Below are positions 1 to 7,890 of a stretch of DNA of 64,000 nt, piece after piece; position 1 is the stretch's first letter; each line of letters begins with the position of its first letter. Both the position numbers and the translations under genes were made by a program. The DNA comes from Labedella populi (GTDB taxonomy: Bacteria; Actinomycetota; Actinomycetes; Actinomycetales; Microbacteriaceae), in contig NZ_RZNC01000003.1 of assembly GCF_004078655.1 (NCBI RefSeq), forward strand, positions 248,001 through 312,000, given 5' to 3'. Below the pieces are notes generated by a model. That model had not been told where the DNA came from. It saw only the letters and a program-made list of their open reading frames with translations, and made no database searches.

Positions 1-785
1 GCGGTGCGCATCGCGCCGTCGACGGGGTGTCGTTCTCGGTCGGATGGGGCGAGGTCCTCGGTGTCATGGGAGAGTCCGGCTCGGGCAAATCGACTGTCGC
101 CCGTATCCTCGCCGCCGACCACCTCCGTCGCGCTGGACAGAACGTCGCGCCGTCGATCGTGGGCGGCGCCGTCCACGTCAACGGCTCGGCCGTCCGCTCG
201 ATGCGGCGTCGGTCGCTCCCCGTGTTCGACTTCGACGTCGCCTTCCTCCGCCAGAATGCGGCGGACACGCTCGAGGCCGAGCGCACCGTCGCCGAGATCG
301 TCGCGGCGCCGATCCTCGAACGGGACCGGCGATACGACCGCGCGACGCTCGACGTCCGGGTCGCGACCCTGCTCGACGAGCTGTTCCTGCCACTCGGCAC
401 GATGTCCGCGTACCCGTACGAGTTGTCCGCTGGTCAACGCCAGCGCGTCGCGATCGCCCGTGCTCTCGCGCTCGACCCCAAAGTCCTCATCGCCGACGAG
501 CCCACCGCCGGGATCGACGTGTCGGTGCGCTCCGCCGTGGCCGACCTCGTCGAGCGGCGACGCCGCATCGGGGATTTCGCCGCCGTGTTCGTCACGCACG
601 ACATCGACTTGCTCCGGGCGGTCGGGGGCCGCGTCGTCGCTCTGCACTCGGGCAGCGTCGTCGGGGTCGGCTCCGTCGACGGGCTCCTGGAATCGGCCGA
701 GCACCCCTATCTGACGGCCCTCGCCCACGCCGTCGCGCCACCGGCCCGGCATGAGAACCGCGAGGCACGACGCACGTCTCCGTGA
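1..785 (+). CDS. Peptide/nickel-type ABC transporter ATP-binding protein (5' end outside window)
   Basis: This is the ATPase subunit of an importer of the dipeptide/oligopeptide/nickel class; it would hydrolyse ATP on the cytoplasmic face of a permease pair. The frame is open from base 3, so the start lies upstream of the window and about 260 codons are visible. Walker A (GESGSGKST), the signature (LSAGQRQRVAIARAL), Walker B (LIADEPTAGIDVS) and the switch histidine (VTHD) are all present. The C-terminal EHPYLTALAHAV segment is typical of the OppD/DppF oligo_HPY extension. The permease and binding-protein genes are not visible, so the substrate is unknown. An internal GTG at 27 cannot be the true start, because conserved sequence (RAVDGVSFSV) precedes it. 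Confidence 0.9.
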   Translation, partial: GAHRAVDGVSFSVGWGEVLGVMGESGSGKSTVARILAADHLRRAGQNVAPSIVGGAVHVNGSAVRSMRRRSLPVFDFDVAFLRQNAADTLEAERTVAEIVAAPILERDRRYDRATLDVRVATLLDELFLPLGTMSAYPYELSAGQRQRVAIARALALDPKVLIADEPTAGIDVSVRSAVADLVERRRRIGDFAAVFVTHDIDLLRAVGGRVVALHSGSVVGVGSVDGLLESAEHPYLTALAHAVAPPARHENREARRTSP

Positions 786-786
786 T

Positions 787-814
787 TTGGACTCCACCGA
801 AGTTTTGCTAGAGT
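787..814 (+). promoter_or_regulatory. Candidate promoter of tRNA-Asn
   Basis: TTGGAC at 787-792 and TAGAGT at 809-814 are separated by 16 bases and lie about 20 bases before the mature tRNA. The match to a sigma70-type promoter is moderate. The assignment rests on position and spacing only. Confidence 0.4.
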
Positions 815-834
815 AGTCGAGTCCTCAGGGATGA

Positions 835-908
835 TCCTCGATAGCTCAATTGGCAGAGCAATCGGCTGTTAACCGATAGGTTCTTGGTTCGAGTCCAAGT
901 CGAGGAGC
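835..908 (+). tRNA. tRNA-Asn (GTT)
   Basis: This 74-nt cloverleaf has acceptor arms TCCTCGA (835-841) and TCGAGGA (901-907) with discriminator G908. The anticodon GTT is at 868-870 in the loop CTGTTAA, and the T-arm contains GGTTCGAGTCC. No CCA is encoded. Confidence 0.97.
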
Positions 909-946
909 CGATGACCTCAGAATCAAAACCTGATGGATCGGAAAGA

Positions 947-974
947 AGGCCCCGCGCGATCAGTGCGGGGCCTT
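947..974. terminator. Hairpin terminator between tRNA-Asn and def
   Basis: The arms AAGGCCCCGC and GCGGGGCCTT form a 10-bp GC-rich stem with a short loop. It lies downstream of the tRNA on the plus strand and downstream of def on the minus strand, so it may serve both convergent units. The T-tract is poor, which is usual in high-GC actinobacteria. Confidence 0.65.
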
Positions 975-1006
975 CGTCGTTTCCGTGGTGAGGAGGTCGC
1001 GACCGC

Positions 1007-1573
1007 TCACGCGTCGAGGTCGTCGACGCCCGGCTGCCAACTGGTCCCGGGCTTCCCCCAGCCGCGCTTGCGCTGAATCTTGTCGGCGGTCCGCTGGTAG
1101 GCGTGCTGGAGCCGGTCGATGTAGAGCGTGCCGTCGAGGTGGTCGTACTCGTGCTGCAGGATGCGCGCACGCCAGCCGGTCACGTCGAGATGCACGGGGG
1201 CGCCGTCGAGGTCCGTCCCGGTCACGACCGCGCGCTCGGAGCGGCGGAGCGGGAACCGCTCTCCGGGGAAGGAGAGGCAGCCCTCCGACTCCTCGTCCTC
1301 GTCAGGGTCTCCGGCCTGCGCAGGCGAGACGAGCAACTCCGGGTTGACGACGACGCCGCGCCACGGCTGCCCCTCGTCGTCGGAATAGCCGTACACGAAC
1401 AGGCGCAGACCGACACCCACCTGGGGAGCGGCGAGCCCGACCCCCGGAGCGGCGTCCATCGTGTCGAACATGTCGGCGACGAGCCGGCGGACGTCGTCGT
1501 CGACGATCTCGACGGGAGCAGCGGGGGAGTGGAGGACGGGGTCACCGGAGATGAAAATCGGGAGAACGGCCAT
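1007..1573 (-). CDS. def: Peptide deformylase
   Basis: This enzyme removes the N-formyl group from nascent proteins in the cytoplasm, using a metal ion bound by one Cys and two His. All three family motifs are present: GVGLAAPQVG near residue 45, EGCLSFPG (metal-ligand Cys) near 97, and QHEYDHLDG (two ligand His and the catalytic Glu) near 140. The length of 188 aa is normal for actinobacterial Def. An acidic insert (DPDEDEESE) just before motif 2 is variable in the family. It is divergent from the DMT transporter, with 42 bases between the starts, so the two may share a promoter region. The 3' side ends at the hairpin at 947-974. Confidence 0.96.
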   Translation of the reverse strand: MAVLPIFISGDPVLHSPAAPVEIVDDDVRRLVADMFDTMDAAPGVGLAAPQVGVGLRLFVYGYSDDEGQPWRGVVVNPELLVSPAQAGDPDEDEESEGCLSFPGERFPLRRSERAVVTGTDLDGAPVHLDVTGWRARILQHEYDHLDGTLYIDRLQHAYQRTADKIQRKRGWGKPGTSWQPGVDDLDA

Positions 1574-1615
1574 TCGTTGAGCCTAACGGGCGGGGGCCGC
1601 GGTTAGGCTCTGGGA

Positions 1616-2542
1616 GTGTTTCTCGCCCCGCTCGACGACCTCACCGACATCACCGACGAGTTCGTCAGGGACCCCATGCAGCTCGCGGGCATCCCGCTCG
1701 CTCTCATCGGTGCCGTCTTCCTCTCCGTGGGCGCCCAGTTGCAGCACCGCGGCGTCACCAAGGTGGAGTCGGACCGCGGAGGCGCGTCGGCGGGCCTCGG
1801 CGTCGCCCATCTGGCGGCGTTGCTGACACGACCGTCCTGGGTGCTCGGCACCGTCATGCTGGGCCTCGCGATCGTGTTCCAGCTCGGCGCGCTCGCGTTC
1901 TCACCGCTCATCATCGTCCAGCCCCTCGGTGCCATCGCGCTCGTGCTGACCGCCGTGATCAATGCCCGGACGCATTCGGTCCGGCTCAATCCCGCATCGG
2001 TCCGCGCGATCGTCGCGTGCGTCGGTGGTGTTGGACTCTTCGTGACGGTCGCGGCGCTCGTGGCCGGAGAGAAGCCCGTCACGGACGGCGACCTCGTCGT
2101 GATCCTCGGTCTGCTCGCCGTCGTGCTCGTGGTCTTCGGGGGAGCCTTCGCTCTCGGGCGGCACCGCACGCGCGCCGTCTTCTTCATCGTCGCGGCGGGA
2201 TTCATCTACGGCTTCGTCGCGACCCTCGCGAAGGTCATCATCAACAGGGTGCAGAACGGGCACGTGGAGTGGCTGACGATCCTCTGCGGGGTCGCCCTCC
2301 TCGTCGGGACGGCGCTCGGCGCCTACTTCGTCCAGAACGCCTACTCCTCGGGCCCTCCCGACCTCGTCATCGCGGGACTCACCGTCATCGATCCGATGGT
2401 CGCGATCGGGATCGGGATCGTCGTGCTCGGCGAGGCGGCGGGGGCTCCGCTCTGGGCCGTGCTCGGCTTCATCGCCGCGGGGCTGCTCGCCGTGTGGGGC
2501 GTCTTCCAACTCGCGCGGCACCATCCCCAGCTGCAGAACTGA
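1616..2542 (+). CDS. DMT-family (EamA-like) membrane transporter
   Basis: This integral membrane protein of about 300 aa has roughly nine to ten hydrophobic segments spaced as in the drug/metabolite transporter superfamily. The first is IPLALIGAVFLSVGAQLQH and the last is PLWAVLGFIAAGLLAVWGVF. GTG at 1616 gives a 20-residue acidic leader before the first helix. ATG at 1676, preceded by CAGGGA, would start at the first helix and is equally plausible. Substrates in this superfamily range from metabolites to drugs and cannot be read from the sequence. It is divergent from def. Confidence 0.75.
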   Translation: MFLAPLDDLTDITDEFVRDPMQLAGIPLALIGAVFLSVGAQLQHRGVTKVESDRGGASAGLGVAHLAALLTRPSWVLGTVMLGLAIVFQLGALAFSPLIIVQPLGAIALVLTAVINARTHSVRLNPASVRAIVACVGGVGLFVTVAALVAGEKPVTDGDLVVILGLLAVVLVVFGGAFALGRHRTRAVFFIVAAGFIYGFVATLAKVIINRVQNGHVEWLTILCGVALLVGTALGAYFVQNAYSSGPPDLVIAGLTVIDPMVAIGIGIVVLGEAAGAPLWAVLGFIAAGLLAVWGVFQLARHHPQLQN

Positions 2543-2681
2543 GCGCGTCCACCGTCGGGCGCGCCGCTCGACGAGCGCCCGTCTCCGGCGGTTACACTGG
2601 GTCGACCGAAGACCGGCAACGCTCCACACCGTCGGTGGACACCCCGCAGCACGCCGGCCGACACCGGAGGAACACCTCATC

Positions 2682-3944
2682 TTGTCCGACTCACCGAGCA
2701 CGAGTCCGTCCCCGTCGACCCCCGGTGAGGTGGCCGAAAGGCCGCTCACCATCGTGATCGGCGCCGATACCTTCCCCCCGAACGTCAATGGCGCGGCCCG
2801 CTTCGTCGAACGACTCGCCGCGGGCCTCGTGCGCCGCGGACACACCGTGCACATCGTCGCTCCCGCCGCCTCGCGCAAGCACGGAACGTGGCAGGAGACC
2901 CACGACGGCGCGACCATGACGGTGCACCGGCTCTTCAGCCTGCGCTGGCTCCCGCACGACTGGCTCCGCTTCGCGCTCCCCATCGTCATCCAGAGACACG
3001 CGGCACGCATCCTCGATGAGGTGCAGCCCGACGTCGTGCACTCCAACTCCCACCTCATCGTCGGTCGGGGCCTCAGCGTGCAGGCGGCGAAGCGAGGCAT
3101 CCGGGTCATCGCGACGAACCACATCATGCCCGAGAACATGATCGAGTTCACCGTGGTCCCGAAGTGGACGCGCGGCGCATTGCTGCGCTGGGCGTGGGGC
3201 CAGACCAACAAGATCCTCAGTCTGGCGGAGTCCGTCACGACCCCCACCCGACGTGCCGCCGACTTCCTCGAGAAGAACACGGGGCTCTCCGGTGTGCACC
3301 CCATCTCGTGCGGGATCGACGCCGGGCTCTACACCCCGAGCTTCGAGCCCCGGACGGAGAACCGGATCCTCTTCGTCGGCCGGGTCACGGGCGAGAAGCA
3401 GATCGACGTGCTCATCCGCGCGCTCGGGCGCCTGCCCCAGCACCTCGACGCCCGCCTCACGATCGTCGGCGGCGGCGATCAGAAGCGCAACCTCGAGCTG
3501 CTCGCCGAACAACTGGGACTCGCCGACAGGGTCTCCTTCAGCGGGTACGTCACGGAAGAGGAATTGCGCGAGAGCTACACGCGGGCGACCGTCTTCGCGA
3601 TGCCCTCGATCGCGGAGCTCCAGTCCATCGCCACGATGGAGGCGATGGCCTCCGGCCTCCCGGTCGTGGCCGCCGACGCCATGGCGCTGCCGCATCTCGT
3701 CCACGACGGGGACAACGGTTACCTCTTCACGCCGGGTGACGTCGAGGAACTCGCCTCCCGGCTCACGGACGTCCTGGAGGCCGCCCCGGAGCGGCTCAAC
3801 GCCATGAAGAACGAGTCGCTGCGACTCATCCAGGCGCACGACATCAATCGAACGCTGTCGACGTTCGAGAGTCTGTATCGTGGACAACCGGTGACGGAAC
3901 CCGTCTCCGAGATCCATCCGGAGCAGGCGCGCGACGAGGCCTGA
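2682..3944 (+). CDS. GT4-family glycosyltransferase (PimB/MgtA-like)
   Basis: This is a GT-B fold retaining glycosyltransferase that probably moves a sugar from a nucleotide or GDP donor onto a lipid or polyol acceptor at the membrane. The N-terminal acceptor domain has the glycine-rich FPPNVNGAARF loop. The C-terminal donor domain begins near NRILFVGRVTGEKQ and carries the EX7E-type segment ELQSIATMEAMASGLPVV. TTG at 2682 is chosen as start because CGGAGG ends 11 bases upstream and no ATG/GTG precedes the conserved region. At 420 aa it fits actinobacterial mannosyltransferases that act on phosphatidylinositol or glycolipids. The specific acceptor is not decided. The tRNA at 3950 follows by 5 bases. 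Confidence 0.85.
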   Translation: MSDSPSTSPSPSTPGEVAERPLTIVIGADTFPPNVNGAARFVERLAAGLVRRGHTVHIVAPAASRKHGTWQETHDGATMTVHRLFSLRWLPHDWLRFALPIVIQRHAARILDEVQPDVVHSNSHLIVGRGLSVQAAKRGIRVIATNHIMPENMIEFTVVPKWTRGALLRWAWGQTNKILSLAESVTTPTRRAADFLEKNTGLSGVHPISCGIDAGLYTPSFEPRTENRILFVGRVTGEKQIDVLIRALGRLPQHLDARLTIVGGGDQKRNLELLAEQLGLADRVSFSGYVTEEELRESYTRATVFAMPSIAELQSIATMEAMASGLPVVAADAMALPHLVHDGDNGYLFTPGDVEELASRLTDVLEAAPERLNAMKNESLRLIQAHDINRTLSTFESLYRGQPVTEPVSEIHPEQARDEA

Positions 3945-3949
3945 GCCCC

Positions 3950-4023
3950 GGGGCGTTAGCTCAGTCGGTCAGAGCAGCGGACTCATAATCCGTCGGTCGT
4001 GGGTTCAAGCCCCACACGCCCCA
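3950..4023 (+). tRNA. tRNA with CAU anticodon (elongator Met or Ile2)
   Basis: This 74-nt cloverleaf has acceptor arms GGGGCGT (3950-3956) and ACGCCCC (4016-4022), discriminator A4023, anticodon CAT at 3984-3986 in the loop CTCATAA, and the T-arm GTGGGTTCAAGCCCCAC. CAU is read either as elongator methionine or, after TilS lysidine modification, as isoleucine. The GTTAGCTCAG D-arm and TTCAAGC T-loop resemble Ile2 tRNAs, but the call cannot be made from this sequence alone. It is not an initiator, because the first acceptor pair is G-C. Confidence 0.95.
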
Positions 4024-4349
4024 CCGTTTCCCACACGCGGCCACGACACACCCGTCGTCTCTCGACGCGCCCTGAGCGGCTGCAGATCTGCACCGCGGCG
4101 GCGCTGCCCGTGTTGAGACGGGAGGCCGACTCGGCGCGGAAGTGTCGGGCGCCCATCACGCCACCCCCGGTCGTCATCGATCCCACGCCACTACCATCAC
4201 GTGAAGGCGCCTCATGACAGGTCGGCGTCAGTGGGTCGGGTTAGGGTGAGGGACCGTCCCGTCGGAGCCGCCGCGTTCCGGTGGGCGGCCGGGACATCCT
4301 CGCGATGCCCGACGGATGGAATGTGCGATACGCGAGTAAAGGGATGACG
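4024..4349 (+). other. 326-base interval with no recognised gene
   Basis: Between the CAU tRNA and the next coding region there is no conserved open frame. The stretch presumably holds the promoter of the downstream membrane-protein gene. I see no convincing hairpin, riboswitch fold or operator in it. Confidence 0.5.
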
Positions 4350-5987
4350 ATGACCGATCAGAACCAGAACCCCTCGGATCGGAACGACCCGAACCGGCCG
4401 GGCGCGATCCCGGCACCCGGCGCCACTCCCGGTGAAGCGGGCAACGCCTCTGCCGGGCAGTACCCGACAGGGCAGCCCGGGGAATACTCCGGGCGGGAGG
4501 CCTCGATACCCGACGGCCAGTTCGGCCAGCCGGGGGAGTATGCGGGAACGCCGACCGCAGACGACCACGTGGGTCGTCCTGCGGCAGCCGGACAGTATGA
4601 GTCGGGACAGCAGCCCACGGAGCAGTACGGAACCGGACAGCAGCCCACAGAACAGTACGCTCCCGCTTCCTCCGAGTTCGCGCCCTTCCACGAGTCGGCG
4701 TTCACCGAACATCCGCAGCGTCAGCCGAGGCCGCGCAGGGACGAGAACGGCGAGCCGTACGGGGTCGGCCCGTTCTCCCTCCGTGAAGCGATCATCGCGG
4801 GCCTCGCGATCCTCCTGCTCATCGCTTCCTTCCTCCCGCTCGTCGGCGGCGAGTACGCCGAGTTCATCGGGTACTCGAACCTGTGGGGCCCCGCCCCCTG
4901 GCTCGTGATCCCCGGCGCGCTCGTCTTCGTGGCCGCCGCGGCTCTGCTCGTCCTCCGTCGCGTCGTGCCGACGGTGCCCTGGCGTGTCGGTTCCCTCTCC
5001 GTCGATCAGTTCGCCTCTGCCGCTGCAATCGTGACGGGGGGCTTCCACCTCGGCGCCATCTTCCTGATGCTGGGGCTCGGGGCGTGGTTCGGTGGACCAG
5101 GCGACGGCCTCGCCCCGGGGGCCGGCCCCGTCCTCGGTCTCATCGTCTCGCTCGCCGCCATCGCCCTCACGACCTTCGCCGTCTTCATCCCACCTTTCTC
5201 CGCGGACTTCCGGGACCGGCCCGAGTCGCCGGCCCACCGCCTCGCGCGGGCGGCGAAGCCGGTTCCGCAACGGCCGAAGCCCGCTCCAGAGGCGTCGCCG
5301 TCCTGGCCGACGCCGGCGTCGCCCTCGGTTGCACCGGAGGCCGCCCCGCCCGCGGGGCACACGGACCCGGCAGCGGGGTGGCAGCAGGCGCCGGCCGCGG
5401 ATCCGTGGCCCGGCGCCGTGGCGCCCTCGGCTTCTCCCGCTTCGACGGATGCCGGAGCGCCCACCGCGGCCAATGGAGCGACGCCGTCGACCGATTCGGC
5501 TCCGCCCACCGCCGTCTACGAGCACCGCACGGAGAGTTCGTCGCCCGGGCACGGCTCCGACGCGGCCCACCCTCACGTCACCGTCGAGGACGGCTCGTCC
5601 TCCCCGACCGCGGGTGCCGTCTCTCCCCAGAACACCGGGACGACGCAGAACACCGACACGAACCAGAACACCGACACGAACCAGAACACCGACACGAACC
5701 AGAACACCGACAGCCCGGAGGGCGCCCTCGCTGATGGCGGCGAGCCGACGCCGACGGCCGAGCAGGTGGCTCCGACGCCGACCGCGCCCGTCGCCTTCGC
5801 CCCGTATTGGGTGCTCGCTCCCGAGCAGCGTCCGGTGGTCGATCTGATCACGGGTGCACCGGTCTTCGAGGTGGGGCCGACGGCGTGGGCGCTCGCGGTC
5901 GGCGAGCGAGACGGCGGACTCGTCATTCGCGCCGACGACGGACGGGTCGGACTCCTCCAGGCGACCGACGGGCTGACGCGGGGCTGA
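4350..5987 (+). CDS. Proline/alanine-rich four-helix membrane protein with QNTDTN repeats
   Basis: This 545-aa protein of unknown function begins with about 140 residues rich in Gly, Pro and Gln, including repeated QQPTEQY units. Four hydrophobic helices follow: REAIIAGLAILLLIASFLPL, WLVIPGALVFVAAAALLVL, a segment around GAIFLMLGLGAWF, and GLIVSLAAIALTTFAVF. A long Pro/Ala linker comes next, then the QNTDTN repeats, and finally a compact conserved-looking C-terminal piece (PYWVLAPEQRPVVDLITG to DGRVGLLQATDG). ATG at 4350 has AAAGGG six bases upstream; ATG at 4344 is also possible. The arrangement suggests a membrane anchor with a flexible arm and a small terminal domain. It lies upstream of hisD, 71 bases away. 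Confidence 0.75.
   Translation: MTDQNQNPSDRNDPNRPGAIPAPGATPGEAGNASAGQYPTGQPGEYSGREASIPDGQFGQPGEYAGTPTADDHVGRPAAAGQYESGQQPTEQYGTGQQPTEQYAPASSEFAPFHESAFTEHPQRQPRPRRDENGEPYGVGPFSLREAIIAGLAILLLIASFLPLVGGEYAEFIGYSNLWGPAPWLVIPGALVFVAAAALLVLRRVVPTVPWRVGSLSVDQFASAAAIVTGGFHLGAIFLMLGLGAWFGGPGDGLAPGAGPVLGLIVSLAAIALTTFAVFIPPFSADFRDRPESPAHRLARAAKPVPQRPKPAPEASPSWPTPASPSVAPEAAPPAGHTDPAAGWQQAPAADPWPGAVAPSASPASTDAGAPTAANGATPSTDSAPPTAVYEHRTESSSPGHGSDAAHPHVTVEDGSSSPTAGAVSPQNTGTTQNTDTNQNTDTNQNTDTNQNTDSPEGALADGGEPTPTAEQVAPTPTAPVAFAPYWVLAPEQRPVVDLITGAPVFEVGPTAWALAVGERDGGLVIRADDGRVGLLQATDGLTRG
5646..5713 (+). repeat. 18-bp in-frame tandem repeat encoding QNTDTN
   Basis: The unit CAGAACACCGACACGAAC occurs three times exactly (5646-5663, 5664-5681, 5682-5699), with a fourth partial copy to 5713. 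Because the unit is a multiple of three, copy-number change would lengthen or shorten the linker without breaking the frame. Confidence 0.95.
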
Positions 5988-6058
5988 GCGAGCGCCCTTC
6001 CCCGCACCGTCGCGTCCGGGGAAGGGCACGGTCGCTCGGCCGGTAGGCTGGACACGAC

Positions 6059-7378
6059 ATGATCCAGCCCATCGACCTCCGCGGCCGCGCCCGAGACCGG
6101 GTGACGCTCGGCCGCCTCATCCCTCGTCCCGTCGTCGATATCGATGTCGCGAGCGAGTCGGCGCGCGACCTCATCGCCGACGTCGCAGCACGCGGTGAGA
6201 CGGCCCTCCTCGAACAGTCGGCACGCTTCGATGGCGCGAGCCCCCACGCCGTGAGAGTCAGCGCCGAGGAGGTCGTGAGCGCACTCGCGGCGCTGTCTCC
6301 CGCGGTGCGGTCCGCGTTGGAGGAGGCGATCCGGCGGGTTCGGGCGGCGTCCGCAGCGCAGGTCCCCGTCGGTACGCGCACCGAGTTCGGGGGTGGTGCT
6401 GTCGTCGAACAGCGGTGGCACCCCGTCGAGCGGGTGGGCCTCTACGTCCCGGGCGGCAAGGCCGTCTACCCGTCGAGTGTCGTCATGAACGTCGTGCCGG
6501 CCCAAGTGGCCGGCGTCCGCTCAATCGCGCTCGCCTCCCCGGCGCAACGCGATCACGGCGGCGGCGTCCACCCGACGATCCTGGCCGCCGCCGGTCTGCT
6601 CGGGATCACCGAGATCTACGCGATGGGCGGAGCCGGCGCGATCGGCGCCTTCGCTCACGGCGTGCCGTCCATCGGCCTCGAACCCGTCGACGTCGTGACG
6701 GGCCCCGGCAATGTCTTCGTCGCGGCCGCGAAACGCCTCGTGAAGGGGCTCGTCGGTATCGACTCCGAGGCCGGCACCACCGAGATCCTCGTGATCGCGG
6801 ACTCCCTGGCCGACCCTCGGCTCGTCGCCGCCGACCTCGTGAGCCAAGCCGAGCACGATGAAGCGGCTGCGGCCGTCCTCGTCACGGATTCGCCGGAGCT
6901 CGCCGCCGCGGTCGAGCGCGAACTGTCTGTGATCGTCCAGGCGACCGCCCACAGTGAACGCGTCGCGACCGCCTTGTCCGGACCCCAATCCGCGATCGTG
7001 CTCGTCGACGATCTCGCCGCCGCTGCAGACTTCAGCAACGTGTACGGGCCGGAGCACCTCGAGCTGCAGGTGGCCGACGTCGCGTCACTGCTTCCCCTCA
7101 TCCACTCCGCGGGAGCGATCTTCGTGGGGCCGCATGCCCCGGTGAGTCTCGGGGACTACCTCGCCGGGTCGAACCACGTGCTGCCGACCGGGGGAGGGGC
7201 GCGGTTCTCGTCGGGTCTCGGAGCCTTCACCTTCCTGCGACCTCAGCAGATCGTCACGTACTCGGAGTCTGCGCTCGCGGAGGTCGCTCCCCACATCGTC
7301 GCGCTCTCGTCCGCCGAGGATCTTCCCGCTCACGGCGAGGCCGTCTCCGCACGGTTCGCGTCGGGCCACCACCACTGA
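6059..7378 (+). CDS. hisD: Histidinol dehydrogenase
   Basis: This enzyme catalyses the last two steps of histidine synthesis, oxidising L-histidinol to histidine with two NAD+ and a bound zinc. The 439-aa length is normal. Family motifs are visible: YVPGGKAVYPSSVVMN, VTGPGNVFVAAAKR, the catalytic Glu-His in YGPEHLELQ, and GPHAPVSLGDYLAGSNH near the C-terminus. No other his genes are visible upstream, and nrdR follows 9 bases downstream, so the rest of the pathway may lie outside this window. ATG at 6059 gives the conserved IQPIDLRGR N-terminus. Confidence 0.97.
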   Translation: MIQPIDLRGRARDRVTLGRLIPRPVVDIDVASESARDLIADVAARGETALLEQSARFDGASPHAVRVSAEEVVSALAALSPAVRSALEEAIRRVRAASAAQVPVGTRTEFGGGAVVEQRWHPVERVGLYVPGGKAVYPSSVVMNVVPAQVAGVRSIALASPAQRDHGGGVHPTILAAAGLLGITEIYAMGGAGAIGAFAHGVPSIGLEPVDVVTGPGNVFVAAAKRLVKGLVGIDSEAGTTEILVIADSLADPRLVAADLVSQAEHDEAAAAVLVTDSPELAAAVERELSVIVQATAHSERVATALSGPQSAIVLVDDLAAAADFSNVYGPEHLELQVADVASLLPLIHSAGAIFVGPHAPVSLGDYLAGSNHVLPTGGGARFSSGLGAFTFLRPQQIVTYSESALAEVAPHIVALSSAEDLPAHGEAVSARFASGHHH

Positions 7379-7387
7379 GGACGTCCC

Positions 7388-7864
7388 ATGCACTGTCCGT
7401 TCTGCCGATTCCCCGATTCGCGAGTCATCGACTCGCGCACGAGCGACGACGGCCTGTCGATCCGACGGCGCCGCCAGTGCCCCGAGTGCGGGCGACGCTT
7501 CAGCACCACCGAGACCGCGAGCCTCGGCGTCATCAAGCGCAGCGGCGTCGTCGAGCCGTTCAGTCGTGACAAGGTCGTGAGCGGTGTTCGGAAGGCGTGC
7601 CAGGGGCGACCCGTGACCGACTCCGACCTCGCCATCCTCGCCCAGCGGGTCGAGGAGGCGATCCGTCAGACGGGCTCCGCACAGATCGACGCGAACGACA
7701 TCGGACTCGCGATCCTCCAGCCCCTGCGCGAGCTCGACGAGGTCGCGTACCTCCGGTTCGCGAGCGTCTACCAAGGTTTCGATTCGCTCGACGACTTCGA
7801 GGAGGCCATCACGCTGCTGCGCGTCGAGCACGCCGGCGATGAGCACCCGCGGCGAAGCGAATAG
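7388..7864 (+). CDS. nrdR: Transcriptional repressor NrdR
   Basis: This is the ATP/dATP-sensing repressor of ribonucleotide reductase genes. The N-terminal zinc ribbon has its paired cysteines in MHCPFCRF and [10 protein letters not shown], and an ATP-cone domain follows from about residue 46 ([16 protein letters not shown]). Its length of 158 aa is standard. The start has GAGGA nine bases upstream. It is probably co-transcribed with hisD (9-base gap). The nrd genes it would control are not in this window. Confidence 0.97.
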   Translation: MHCPFCRFPDSRVIDSRTSDDGLSIRRRRQCPECGRRFSTTETASLGVIKRSGVVEPFSRDKVVSGVRKACQGRPVTDSDLAILAQRVEEAIRQTGSAQIDANDIGLAILQPLRELDEVAYLRFASVYQGFDSLDDFEEAITLLRVEHAGDEHPRRSE

Positions 7865-7890
7865 CGCTCGCCCGCTATCCTGAAGCTCGC

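Noticed and set aside
5646-5713. 18-bp repeats as a CRISPR or regulatory iteron
   Set aside because: They are contiguous, in frame with a long coding region and encode a simple peptide repeat.
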